64,000 nucleotides of DNA from Chryseobacterium sp. RU37D (GTDB lineage Bacteria > Bacteroidota > Bacteroidia > Flavobacteriales > Weeksellaceae). Under the pieces are notes generated by a model. The model worked only from the letters and a program-made list of their open reading frames with translations. It made no database searches and was not told the DNA's origin. Each line of letters starts with the position of its first letter. The stretch's first letter is position 1. This document shows, piece by piece, positions 43,706-52,754 of the stretch. Position numbers and translations under genes: made by a program. The DNA is taken from NCBI RefSeq assembly GCF_900156075.1, contig NZ_FTMM01000003.1, positions 124,001 to 188,000 of the forward strand. Direction: 5' to 3'.

Positions 43706-44345
43706 TTATTCGCGATTTTTTATTAATATCCAACCTGAATAAGAAACCGAAAGTTTGGTATCTGGTTCGATCCATCTCAATAAATACCAGTAAGTTCCGG
43801 TAGCCTTCCATTTAGCTTTCCGTCCCAGATATAATTTTTGTCCGCTGACCTGTAAACGAGCGCTCCGTAACGGTCGACAACTTCTATCGAAACATCCTGC
43901 TTTATCCTCAGATCAGAATAGTTTAAAACGCCATTAATTCCGTCATTATTCGGGGTGATGGCATTAATAAGATTTAGCACTAAAAATTCTTTGATCACAG
44001 GAGTACATCCGTCTGCTCCCAGAACATAAACGATGTGCATTCCTCTTGATAAGCCTGTAAAGACGTTCGAAGCCTGATAATCAATTCCATTTAAAGAATA
44101 CTGATAAGGCGGAGTTCCTCCTGAAGCAAAAACAGTAGCATTATATCCTAACACTTCAATTCTGTTAATTGTTGGAGCCTGAGTTGTCGTCACATTTACA
44201 TACTGACGATAAATACAGCCGTTAAATCCTAAATCCACATAATAGCTTCCCGCACCTACGCTCATTAACTCCTGTATTTGCGGATACCCTTGCTAATAAC
44301 TGATAAACATAAATATTCTTATTGGAAGAAATTCCCATATTGTAA
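43706..44345 (-). pseudogene. Remnant of a third IgGFc/T9SS type B protein with internal deletion
   Basis: On the minus strand the remnant begins near 44345 with NYNMGISSNKNIYVYQLLA, which matches HYNMYIKTSKNVYVYQLLA in the neighbour. After a few codons it jumps straight to the type B end region: an open frame 44265-43777 reads SVGAGSYYVDLGFNGC, then NAITPNNDGINGVLNYSDL. Near 43797 a frameshift separates KLNGRLP from the normal end GTYWYLLRWIEPDTK...LIKNRE (stop at 43706-43708). So the part between the IgGFc domain and the tail is deleted, with two frame breaks. The gene cannot make the full protein. Confidence 0.85.
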
Positions 44346-44366
44346 TTAATCCGGTGAAATAAAAAA

Positions 44367-44390
44367 ATCCCGGTGAAAAATCACCGGGAT
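44367..44390 (-). terminator. Terminator of tsf
   Basis: AATCCCGGTGA pairs perfectly with TCACCGGGATT around four A residues, 24 bp past the tsf stop on the minus strand, with A/T runs on both sides. Confidence 0.88.
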
Positions 44391-44413
44391 TGATATTTTT
44401 AATCTGGAAAAGA

Positions 44414-45238
44414 TTATAAGCTTACTCTTACAAATCCTGTTACTTTCAAATCTCCGTTTGCAGACTTTACATAGTCAGCAACTGACATGCTTGCATCTTT
44501 AATGAAATCTTGGTGTACCAAAGTGTTGTCTTTGTAGAATCTCTGCATTTTACCTTTAAGGATATTATCAATAATGTTTGCAGGCTTACCTTCTTCAGTA
44601 AGTTTGTGTCTTTCGATTTCTAATTCTCTGTCGATAGTTTCCTGAGAAACAGCAGTTTCGTCAAGAGCGATTGGGTTCATCGCAGCAACCTGCATAGAAA
44701 CAGACTTAGCAGCTTCATCGGCTCCGTCTACTTTAGCAGAAAGAGATGTGATAGCAGCGATTTTGTTTCCTGCGTGGATGTAAGCTCCTAAGAAAGGCCC
44801 TGTAATTCTTTCGAATGCGCCGATTTCAATTTTTTCACCGATAACACCTGTCTGCTCAACTAATTTCTCAGCAACAGTAATACCGTGGAAATCTGTAGCT
44901 AAAAGCTCTTCTTTAGTAGCCGCGAAGATTGCCATTTCTGCCAGTTCATAAGCCAGTTCAATGAAAGCTTCGTTTTTCGCAACGAAGTCAGTCTCGCAAT
45001 TTAAAGAAATAACAGCACCTAGTGTGTTATCTTCGTTTACTCTTGCGATTACTGCCCCTTCAGTGGATTCTCTGTCAGCTCTGTTAGCTGCTACTTTTTG
45101 TCCTTTTTTTCTAAGGATATCTACTGCTTTTTCGAAATCTCCTTCAGCTTCTACTAAAGCTTTTTTGCAGTCCATCATACCTGCACCTGTCTGGTTTCTC
45201 AATTTTGCTACGTCTGCAGCAGCTGGTGTATAAGACAT
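44414..45238 (-). CDS. tsf: Translation elongation factor Ts
   Basis: A 274-residue exchange factor that frees EF-Tu from GDP. The UBA-like N domain has AKLRNQTGAGMMDCKKALVEAEGDFEKAV (in positions 10-40), and the EF-Tu contact motif TDFVAKNEAF is near residue 82. The C-terminal core and coiled coil are complete. It is essential. Normally it follows rpsB directly; here rpsB lies 8.7 kb away on the same strand and accessory genes fill the gap. A TATCTTTG box upstream (45301-45308) shows that it has an independent promoter. Confidence 0.96.
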   Translation of the reverse strand: MSYTPAAADVAKLRNQTGAGMMDCKKALVEAEGDFEKAVDILRKKGQKVAANRADRESTEGAVIARVNEDNTLGAVISLNCETDFVAKNEAFIELAYELAEMAIFAATKEELLATDFHGITVAEKLVEQTGVIGEKIEIGAFERITGPFLGAYIHAGNKIAAITSLSAKVDGADEAAKSVSMQVAAMNPIALDETAVSQETIDRELEIERHKLTEEGKPANIIDNILKGKMQRFYKDNTLVHQDFIKDASMSVADYVKSANGDLKVTGFVRVSL

Positions 45239-45300
45239 AATATCTATTTATTTTTTTATTTAAGATTAGTAATAATTTTTAGCTTAATTTTAAAGCAGTG

Positions 45301-45308
45301 CAAAGATA
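45301..45308 (-). promoter_or_regulatory. -7 box of tsf
   Basis: The minus strand reads TATCTTTG, 63 bp before the tsf start. It would let tsf be expressed apart from rpsB. No TTG partner was found. Confidence 0.55.
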
Positions 45309-45381
45309 ATGATTTTAATGATAAACTAAAAAAGGACTTTTTGCGTTATTGGTATATTTAATAATTTTAAATGATTAATTA

Positions 45382-46089
45382 ATGAAAAAAATATTTCTCC
45401 TTATATTTTTATGCATTTTTACTCTAGGCTTTTCGCAAAAAAAGAAAAAAGCGAAATCTAAAGCTATTGTCGAAAAGGAAACTGTTATCATTTATACCGA
45501 AAGCGATGCAGAAGCCACTACGGAAGCAAGAGTGATTGCAGGCTTCCTAAAACAAAATCCCGGGCATGCCAAAACAGAGTATTTCAAAAAGAAGCTGATT
45601 CAGATGATCATGGCGAATAATTCTCCAGAGGCCAAACCTACAATAAAGCCTTTAAACGAAGAGAAAGTAAAGCAAATGGTTCTGGAAAGCAACAGCCTGA
45701 ACAATGCTAAAACTATTGCAGCTAATACAGGCTCCGCAGTTCCAGAAAGAACAGTAAACTATGCAAGCGTTGCAGGAACAAGCAAAAAAGGATCTGGGCC
45801 GAGCGAGCAAAACAAAAGGACTGCAGCAATGCTTACCCACATGTTCAACAACGACCCGATGGATAAAGAAGCTTACATTAATATCAAAAACAGATCAAAA
45901 TGTAACCTAATTGTAAAGATTACAGGAAAAAAATATTACAATCTGGATGTTCCTGCCAACGGGCAAAACTTCCTTTTGGTGGAAAAAGGAGAATATGTTT
46001 TAACAACAATGGTTTGTGATGCTAAATATTCTTCTATAAAAAAAATCAATAAGGATATTGAGCTTGAGCTGAATTTGAGGGATGAGTAA
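45382..46089 (+). CDS. Secreted two-cysteine-domain protein, family member A
   Basis: A 235-residue exported protein. Signal peptide about 1-19 (MKKIFLLIFLCIFTLGFSQ), then a lysine-rich segment. Residues about 50-75 (VIAGFLKQNPGHAKTEYFKK) recall the FL..AHPDDP block of members B and C. The C-terminal domain (about 150-235) has NRSKCNLIVKITGKKYY, VPANGQNFLLVEKGEY and the second Cys in TMVCDAKYSS. These two cysteines and their surrounding residues recur in the proteins at 51028, 52755 and 53433. I do not know the function; it may correspond to a family listed as a domain of unknown function in Chryseobacterium (DUF6759 is my best guess, unverified). A strong terminator follows. Confidence 0.82.
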   Translation: MKKIFLLIFLCIFTLGFSQKKKKAKSKAIVEKETVIIYTESDAEATTEARVIAGFLKQNPGHAKTEYFKKKLIQMIMANNSPEAKPTIKPLNEEKVKQMVLESNSLNNAKTIAANTGSAVPERTVNYASVAGTSKKGSGPSEQNKRTAAMLTHMFNNDPMDKEAYINIKNRSKCNLIVKITGKKYYNLDVPANGQNFLLVEKGEYVLTTMVCDAKYSSIKKINKDIELELNLRDE

Positions 46090-46112
46090 TAATTATAAAT
46101 AAAATAATACTT

Positions 46113-46152
46113 AAAAAAACGGTTAAGAAAAATTTCTTAACCGTTTTTTTTT
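46113..46152 (+). terminator. Strong terminator after member A
   Basis: AAAAAAACGGTTAAGAAA pairs exactly with TTTCTTAACCGTTTTTTT around two A residues, 23 bp past the stop. Confidence 0.9.
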
Positions 46153-46175
46153 AAGTTACTAAGATTTTTTATTAT

Positions 46176-46183
46176 TAAATTTG
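46176..46183 (+). promoter_or_regulatory. -7 box of the 1135-aa T9SS gene
   Basis: TAAATTTG lies 19 bp before the start codon at 46203 and 23 bp beyond the preceding terminator, so the giant gene has its own start of transcription. Confidence 0.5.
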
Positions 46184-46202
46184 TAATAAAAGCGATAACC
46201 GA

Positions 46203-49200
46203 ATGAAAAAAATCCTATCTTTTTTATTTGTATTCTATTTTTCCGTCTCTACATTTGCCCAATTGGATAGGGAACATTGGTTTGCACCCATGGTAGACCG
46301 TACCGGAAACCCAAACCCCAATCAGAAACTATATCTTTCAACCAACCGTACGACACCGTTTCCGGTAAGTATTTATAATAATAATGTTTTAATTGCAACC
46401 GTTAATATAAGCAAAGGGAATCCTCAAAAAATTGATATCCCAAGAAACTTCATCATTACTACCCTACAAACAGACCTCTTTACGCCAGGTACTAAGGGTC
46501 TTTATGTAAAAGCAGAATTCCCTTTTTATGCTAACCTAAGATTCTCGGTATACAATCACGCAGAGATTATTACATCAAAAGGGATCTCTTCCACAGGGAA
46601 ATTATTTTATGTTGCCCACGCACCTATTACGGTGATCAACCCTATTCTGAACTTCATGACGAGTATTCTTGCGACAGAAGACAATACCGTGGTTACTGTA
46701 TCAGGATATAAGCCTACCGTACAGTTTTCTAACGGGACAAACGGGACAACAACTCCATCTATGACTTTTACCTTAAATAAAGGACAATCCTACATCATCG
46801 ACGGAAGCGGAAGCATCAGCGGGAATGCCGATGGTTTTATCGGATCCAAAATTACAGCCACAAAACCAGTGAATGTCACCAACGGGAATTTTAACGGACA
46901 ATATGCCGGAAATTTTCCTTCCAGCTCGGATATTCTAATGGATCAGGCTGTTCCTGTGGACAGATTAGGAAACGAATTTGCCCTTGTAAAAGGGAACGGA
47001 AGCCTTACTTCAAACATGGAAGGCGCCCTTGTAATAGCCACAGAAAACAATACGGAAGTCCTAGTAAATGATGAAATCACGCCTGTAGCAGTTTTAAATA
47101 CAGGAGAGTATTTCAAGATACCATCTTCTAAATATCAGCTTCAGGGAAATAATCATTATAATTTATATATAAAAACAACTAAAAACGCATATATTTACCA
47201 GCTTCTCGCAGGAAATGCCGACTCTACGGGCAATGAGATAGCAACAGGTGGGTTTAATTTTATTCCGGCCCTTAACTGCTATTTGCCAAAACAAATTAAT
47301 GAGCTTGGGCTTATTGATGAAAATTATGTGTTTTCCAATGGTAACCCTGCCGGAATTCTGAATATTCCTACAAAATTAAATTTAATAACTGAAAAAGGTG
47401 CCGCCGTTACCGTAAATGGAGTTACTCCTCCTGCTTCCACCGGACCTTTCAACGTGACCGGGACCAACAACTGGGTAACCTATGGCATTCCGAATACTAC
47501 AGGAACCATTACCGTGGTTTCTTCCAAAGCAATTACAGCCGGGATTAATGCAGGAAGTGATGCTATAGGCTATGGAGGATTCTTTGCGGGATTCTCGACT
47601 CAGCCCGCGATCCTGAAATCTGGAGGTGATTGTATCCCGGGAATTGTACTTACTGTAGATCCTATTATTTATGATACTTATCAATGGTATGTTAACGGCA
47701 CGCTTATTCCGGGCGCTACTTCTTCCTCAATAACACCAACGCAGTCGGGATACTACACTTGCTCTATAACGATGGGAAGCTGCGCACCTTTGGTAACGGA
47801 ACAATTTAAGGTACTAAACTGTACAAAGTTGTCTACAGCAAGCTACGATGCCTGTACCTCAAAAATCATTATACCTGCTTTTTCAAGCTCTGCACAGACA
47901 CCTGTTCCTTCAACGGTTTCTATTGTTACAGCCCCTACTCTGGGTACTGCCGTGGTCAACCCTACAACCGGTGTGATTACCTATACCGTCACCACTCCGG
48001 GGACTACAGGAACTGATACTTTCACATATACTTTCTGCGGAAATGACGTCAATTTCCCAGATTGTGAAACAGTGACCGTAACCATGAACATCCAGGCGTT
48101 AATCGTGAATAATGCTACATTAACTACATGTAATAATAACGGAACAGGGCAGGGTACTTTTAATTTAACGACAGCAAACGTAACAAGTAATTCTCCGGTA
48201 ACGATCACTTATTATCCGAGCTTAATTGATGCCCAGAACGAAAACCCTGCAGCTTTAATTACCAATCCTTCAGCTTATAATGCTGCCAACGGAACCCTAG
48301 TTTATGCCGTGGTTGCCAATGCGATCGGGTGTAAAAGCATTGTAAATATTACGCTTAACTTATTCCCTTTTGCAGAAGTCTCTTCCAATTATACGACAAC
48401 ACTTTGTGATGAAAATGTAGACGGCTCCGTGAATGTGATTTTATCAGATATCACGCCGCTTGTTTTAGCAAATTCAACTTACTTTACCGGAGTAAGATAT
48501 TATGCCAATTTAACAGATGCTAATGCCGGAAATACAAATGTACTTCCTAACAACTGGTCATACAGCACCACAACGACTATTTACATCAGAGTAGATTCCC
48601 CGGACAGCTGCCCTCCCGTGATCAAACCGCTTATTTTTAACGTTTCTCCAAAGCTGCCTTTGATAAGAACGACCTATCCTGTAACAGTCTGTGACGATGA
48701 TCTGGATGGTATAAAATCAATGAATCTACTATCTTATATCAATTTATATACTACAGATCCTCTGGTGACAGTGAGTTTCCATGGAACTTTGACCGATGCG
48801 CAAAATGACCAGGCTCCGATAGGAAACCCGATGAATATTACGGGGACTCAAACCGTTTACATTAGATTTGAAAAAGCCGGGGCATGTCCGAATATTGCTT
48901 CAATTACAATAACGATTAAAGTTCCGAAACATTCAGCGGTTTTATTTGATAAAGTAATTTGCAGTAAGGCATTGACCACACTGAATGCAGGTCCTGGATT
49001 TGACAGCTATCTTTGGAGCACCGGAGCCACTACACCTTCTATTTCCAACGTACCGGCAGGAAGCTATTGGGTAGATCTTACCTCAGTCGGATGTACATAC
49101 AGGCAACATGTAAACGTTACAGAATCAACACTTCCTGTGATCACCCTGATCGAGATCAACGGAAATACAGTGACTGTAGGTGCCAGCGGTGGAACCCCTC

Positions 49201-49610
49201 CTTATCAGTATTCGCTAGATGGAATAAACTGGCAGGATTCTAATGTTTTCACCAATGTTCCAAGAGGAAATCATACTCTTTATCTACGTGATTCTAACCA
49301 GTGTGAGGATATTACAAGAACTTTCGTGATTATAAATCTGATCAATACCATTACCCCAAATTTTGACGGGTATAATGACGCCATCGATTATTCTGCTTTA
49401 ATGAATAATGATAATATACAGTTCAGAATTTTCGACAGATATGGAGCCGAAGTTTTCAAGGGAAGCCCTACCAACCGATTTATCTGGGACGGAAAAATCA
49501 TCGGAAGACCCATCAATACAGCAACTTACTGGTATTTTTTAAGTTGGACAGAATTTGGAGGAACCACTACCGTGAAATATACGAGCTGGCTTCTGGTAAA
49601 AAACTATTGA
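46203..49610 (+). CDS. Giant secreted adhesin-like protein, second paralog (IgGFc-type N domain, T9SS type B)
   Basis: A 1135-residue exported protein, the plus-strand relative of 40496-43627. Signal peptide about 1-19 (ends TFAQ); N domain begins DREHWFAPMVDRTG; YNLYIKTTKNAYIYQLLAG matches the equivalent block of its paralog; an Ig-like part YDTYQWYVNGTLIPGATSSS; a cadherin/big-domain-like part (LGTAVVNPTTGVITYTV); several Cys-containing beta repeats (NNATLTTCNNNGTGQGTFNL and later ones, one repeat more than the paralog); and the type B C domain (about 1035-1135: NTITPNFDGYNDAIDYSAL, FRIFDRYGAEVF, TYWYFLSWTEFGG). It should be anchored on the cell surface. Ligands are unknown. Confidence 0.9.
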   Translation: MKKILSFLFVFYFSVSTFAQLDREHWFAPMVDRTGNPNPNQKLYLSTNRTTPFPVSIYNNNVLIATVNISKGNPQKIDIPRNFIITTLQTDLFTPGTKGLYVKAEFPFYANLRFSVYNHAEIITSKGISSTGKLFYVAHAPITVINPILNFMTSILATEDNTVVTVSGYKPTVQFSNGTNGTTTPSMTFTLNKGQSYIIDGSGSISGNADGFIGSKITATKPVNVTNGNFNGQYAGNFPSSSDILMDQAVPVDRLGNEFALVKGNGSLTSNMEGALVIATENNTEVLVNDEITPVAVLNTGEYFKIPSSKYQLQGNNHYNLYIKTTKNAYIYQLLAGNADSTGNEIATGGFNFIPALNCYLPKQINELGLIDENYVFSNGNPAGILNIPTKLNLITEKGAAVTVNGVTPPASTGPFNVTGTNNWVTYGIPNTTGTITVVSSKAITAGINAGSDAIGYGGFFAGFSTQPAILKSGGDCIPGIVLTVDPIIYDTYQWYVNGTLIPGATSSSITPTQSGYYTCSITMGSCAPLVTEQFKVLNCTKLSTASYDACTSKIIIPAFSSSAQTPVPSTVSIVTAPTLGTAVVNPTTGVITYTVTTPGTTGTDTFTYTFCGNDVNFPDCETVTVTMNIQALIVNNATLTTCNNNGTGQGTFNLTTANVTSNSPVTITYYPSLIDAQNENPAALITNPSAYNAANGTLVYAVVANAIGCKSIVNITLNLFPFAEVSSNYTTTLCDENVDGSVNVILSDITPLVLANSTYFTGVRYYANLTDANAGNTNVLPNNWSYSTTTTIYIRVDSPDSCPPVIKPLIFNVSPKLPLIRTTYPVTVCDDDLDGIKSMNLLSYINLYTTDPLVTVSFHGTLTDAQNDQAPIGNPMNITGTQTVYIRFEKAGACPNIASITITIKVPKHSAVLFDKVICSKALTTLNAGPGFDSYLWSTGATTPSISNVPAGSYWVDLTSVGCTYRQHVNVTESTLPVITLIEINGNTVTVGASGGTPPYQYSLDGINWQDSNVFTNVPRGNHTLYLRDSNQCEDITRTFVIINLINTITPNFDGYNDAIDYSALMNNDNIQFRIFDRYGAEVFKGSPTNRFIWDGKIIGRPINTATYWYFLSWTEFGGTTTVKYTSWLLVKNY

Positions 49611-50031
49611 TCTTCCTAGGCTAAAAGAGACACAAAAGTTTTCCAATATTAAATGAATTTATTTAAGTATCCCAAAATATTGGTAAAAACCTTATATCTT
49701 TTGTAATAAAAGATAATCTTATCCTATTGTGCATTTAGAGCAAAGACTCATAAGATGGAAATTTCAAATAATTCTAAAAGGATTTTACTCCCAGAATATA
49801 GGTTTAAAAATGCAAAAATATTGTATAATTATCTCTTTTTACGAAAAATCCATTTTTATATTTTTATAATCAACTGATTATCAATTCACATGAGTAGAAC
49901 CCCTGATACAAAACAAGTAATCTTATAACATTCCTTAACAATTTTATAGTAAAGTTTAATATAACTTTAACCGTTTTCGCTACCAAATCAGGTATAAACT
50001 GATGCTTTTCTGCGTAATTTTGTCACATTAT
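49611..50031. other. 421-bp gap after the giant T9SS gene
   Basis: AT-rich. No gene, repeat or hairpin terminator could be supported. A TAATTTTG box at 50015-50022 is the likely -7 element of the next gene, 10 bp before its ATG. Confidence 0.55.
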
Positions 50032-50820
50032 ATGAAGAAGCTATTCACCTTATTGCTGTTGGTTTTTCTGGCAAAAATTAACGCTCAAATATATTCTGGA
50101 GAAGTTTTTTTGAGAGATAACTCAGTATTATATCTCAACCAGGTATATGTCACCAATCTTACTACTCAAAAAACGGTACTCACCGATTACAATGGTGATT
50201 TTAATCTGCCCTCAAATCCGGGAGATATTATTCGTTTTACCTCTATTGTTACAGAAAGGAAGGATATTAAACTTACTTCTCAAATGCTCGGACCAAAAAA
50301 TTTAATAGAATTAAAAATAGCTTACCGTGAAATTCAGGAAGTGGTTCTTAGCAGATTCAAGCCTACTGGAAATCTGAGGTATGATGTGAACGCCTTGAAA
50401 AAAGAAGATAAAGGTCTGGCCATCAAAAAAGTAATCGGCCTGCCGGAACCAAAAGGGGACGGAACACCTCCACAACTTCCTGTCGCAGGATTGAGAGATG
50501 GTGGGCTTACCTTCAGCCTGGAAAGCATTTACGATATCCTGTCCGGCGAGAGAAAGAAAAAGCAACGATATATGGCTTATGAAAGAATGAATAATTCTAT
50601 TACCCAGATAAAAAATTATTTAGGAAAAGACTATTTTACAAAATTTAAAATTCCTGAGAATTTAATTGATAATTTCCTGCAATTCGTCTATACTTCTGAA
50701 AATATTGAATCCTATGTCATGATTGGAAATTTTGAAGCTATAAAGCTTCCTATTGAGAAGTATCTCCCTATTTATCAGCGGAGACTAAGGAATTCTCACC
50801 TGCAGGAGGTTCTAAAATAG
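50032..50820 (+). CDS. Secreted carboxypeptidase-like regulatory-domain protein
   Basis: A 262-residue exported protein. I take the ATG at 50032, which gives a clean signal peptide (MKKLFTLLLLVFLAKINAQ); an upstream in-frame start would place ten residues before it. The first 100 residues (YSGEVFLRDNSVLYLNQVYV, TVLTDYNGDFNLPSNPGD) form a carboxypeptidase D regulatory-like beta-sandwich, often found at the N terminus of TonB-dependent receptors, here without the receptor. The remaining part (GLPEPKGDGTPPQLPVAGLR, then helices) is not recognised. It should be periplasmic or outer-membrane-associated. It stands alone: a terminator follows. Confidence 0.75.
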   Translation: MKKLFTLLLLVFLAKINAQIYSGEVFLRDNSVLYLNQVYVTNLTTQKTVLTDYNGDFNLPSNPGDIIRFTSIVTERKDIKLTSQMLGPKNLIELKIAYREIQEVVLSRFKPTGNLRYDVNALKKEDKGLAIKKVIGLPEPKGDGTPPQLPVAGLRDGGLTFSLESIYDILSGERKKKQRYMAYERMNNSITQIKNYLGKDYFTKFKIPENLIDNFLQFVYTSENIESYVMIGNFEAIKLPIEKYLPIYQRRLRNSHLQEVLK

Positions 50821-50841
50821 GAAAACAATCTAAACAAATAA

Positions 50842-50876
50842 AAATGTATCTGTAATTTTCTACAGGTACATTTTTT
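50842..50876 (+). terminator. Terminator after the regulatory-domain protein gene
   Basis: AAATGTATCTGTA pairs with TACAGGTACATTT (one G-T) around a short loop, with a T run; 22 bp after the stop. Confidence 0.8.
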
Positions 50877-51027
50877 ATTAATAATTGTTTAATTTTAAAG
50901 AAAATTCAGTGTTTAAAATAAAAAAAACGTATTTTCGTTATCATCTTAGACACTAAAAAACAATAACCAGACACCAAACACAATAAAAGGAAAAAAATAT
51001 TTATATTTTTAAACTTAATATTAGTGA

Positions 51028-51816
51028 ATGAAAAAGATACTTCGACTCTTTAGTGCCTTATTATTTATAAATTTTTCTGCCCAGAAAAAAGGGAAGGACT
51101 ATAGTGACATCTTAAAAAGTAAAAATATTTATGAGATTAATGCTTTTTTGAGAGATGCACACCCTGATGATCCCCGAAGATCTGTTCTGAAACCTCGCGT
51201 CATGGATATGATGAAGGAATATATCAAAAACGCGCAGCCCGGGGACACTAAAGTAAAGCAAATGCAAGACTGGCTTGCCATGCTAAAAAGAAGACCTTCT
51301 ACAAAGATATCTTTCGAAGAAATGAATGCTATCATCAAGCAGAAACAGATAGCAAAATACCAAAAAGAGCTTCAGATGGGGCAAGCTGCTGTCGTATACA
51401 CCCCAAGTACATCAAAAAACGTATATGTAGCTCCCAGCACTCCTGAGGTGGCAATACCTTCTGCCGCAATTCCTGATTCGGAATCTTCTGAGTTCAATAT
51501 GCTGATGGCAGAGAATCCGGTAGAGCATAAAAATAAAACAGTAAAAATTCTTAATTCTCTTTTTGATAATGATCCTTATGCAAAGGAATGTATCGTTATG
51601 ATTGAAAACAAATCCGATTGCAATATCATTGTAAGGATAGAAGGAGTTGGAACTACAAAATACAGGCTTCCTGTTCCTGCTCACGGCGATAATTCTATTG
51701 TGGTCCAAAAAGGAGATTACCTTTTCACTAGCATTGTATGTGGAGCGCAATATGCTTCTCAAAAAACCATTCAGAAACCCATAATGGTAGCATTAGGAAG
51801 TTCCGGAAAGAAATAA
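51028..51816 (+). CDS. Secreted two-cysteine-domain protein, family member B
   Basis: A 262-residue exported protein. The signal peptide is about 1-18 (ends NFSAQ). Residues about 32-60 contain KNIYEINAFLRDAHPDDPRR, matching KSITEIENFLKTAHPDDPKR of member C. A Gln/Lys-rich helical middle and a Pro/Ser linker lead to the C-terminal domain (about 170-262): VKILNSLFDNDPYAKE, NKSDCNIIVRIEG, VPAHGDNSIVVQKGDYLFTS and the second Cys in IVCGAQYAS. The two cysteines could form a periplasmic disulfide. The function is unknown. It lies between a terminator and trmB, on the plus strand. Confidence 0.82.
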   Translation: MKKILRLFSALLFINFSAQKKGKDYSDILKSKNIYEINAFLRDAHPDDPRRSVLKPRVMDMMKEYIKNAQPGDTKVKQMQDWLAMLKRRPSTKISFEEMNAIIKQKQIAKYQKELQMGQAAVVYTPSTSKNVYVAPSTPEVAIPSAAIPDSESSEFNMLMAENPVEHKNKTVKILNSLFDNDPYAKECIVMIENKSDCNIIVRIEGVGTTKYRLPVPAHGDNSIVVQKGDYLFTSIVCGAQYASQKTIQKPIMVALGSSGKK

Positions 51817-51872
51817 ACTTCATATATAGATTTTTTTCATTATTAAAAATGAGATATTTGTATAAATTTTGC

Positions 51873-51880
51873 TAATTTTG
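51873..51880 (+). promoter_or_regulatory. -7 box of trmB
   Basis: TAATTTTG lies 13 bp before the trmB ATG; a short or leaderless transcript would result. No good TTG partner at 17-20 bp. Confidence 0.4.
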
Positions 51881-51893
51881 CTGGATTTAAATC

Positions 51894-52571
51894 ATGGGTA
51901 AAAATAAATTAGCAAGATTCGCAGAAAACAAAATATTACCAAACGTTATACAGCCTACAAGAGAGGAAGCTTTAAATGGCTTTGAACTTAAAGGAAAATG
52001 GCGCTCAGCCTTTTTTAAGAATGAATATCCCATCGTTCTGGAACTTGGCTGTGGAAAAGGTGAATATTCCGTAGGCCTTGCCAAAACCTTCCGTGAGAAA
52101 AATTTTATCGGTATTGATATCAAAGGAGCAAGATTCTGGTTTGGAGCTAAAGAAGCGGTGGAAAGCGGAATAAATAATGTTGCTTTTTTAAGAAGCCAGA
52201 TAGAGCTTGTAGATTCTTTTTTTGGAGATAACGAAGTAGATGAAATCTGGATTACGTTCCCGGATCCGCAGATCAAATACAAACGTACAAAACACAGGCT
52301 GACACATCCGGATTTCCTGAACAGGTATAAAAAATTCCTGAAACCTGGTGGTATCGTACATCTAAAGACAGATTCCGAATTCCTTCACGGATACACTTTA
52401 GGGTTACTGCAAGGGCTTGGTTACGAAATACTTACAGCACATCATGATATTTATGGTGCTTTAGAATATGATCCAAAAACCGAACATTTACGAGATATCA
52501 AAACCTATTATGAGGAATTATTTTCTGCAAAAGGGAAAACCATTACCTACATTAAATTTAAAATTAATTAA
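51894..52571 (+). CDS. trmB: tRNA (guanine-N7-)-methyltransferase
   Basis: A 225-residue SAM enzyme that makes 7-methylguanosine at position 46 of many tRNAs. VLELGCGKGEYSVGLAKTF is motif I (about 46-64), followed by FIGIDIKGARFWFGAKEA, then the family signature IWITFPDPQIKYKRTKHRLT (about 123-142) and LKTDSEFLHGYT. The length is normal. A housekeeping gene inside the accessory block, between members B and C of the two-cysteine family. Confidence 0.95.
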   Translation: MGKNKLARFAENKILPNVIQPTREEALNGFELKGKWRSAFFKNEYPIVLELGCGKGEYSVGLAKTFREKNFIGIDIKGARFWFGAKEAVESGINNVAFLRSQIELVDSFFGDNEVDEIWITFPDPQIKYKRTKHRLTHPDFLNRYKKFLKPGGIVHLKTDSEFLHGYTLGLLQGLGYEILTAHHDIYGALEYDPKTEHLRDIKTYYEELFSAKGKTITYIKFKIN

Positions 52572-52754
52572 ACCATAACAACAAGATGATCAAAAATTTA
52601 AACTCCCAAAAACTCTATTTTAAGCTTTAACGTTAAAGCATTCTCACCAGTAGATACTGATTTGTTACTATACTCTACTAATACGTATCCCTACTTGTCA
52701 AAACACACACTCTAAAAAGAATAAGATTTAATTTATTAACAAATTCCCACTTGT

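Noticed and set aside
47382-48208. Minus-strand frames in the second giant T9SS gene
   Set aside because: Shadows over Thr/Asn-rich repeat coding sequence.
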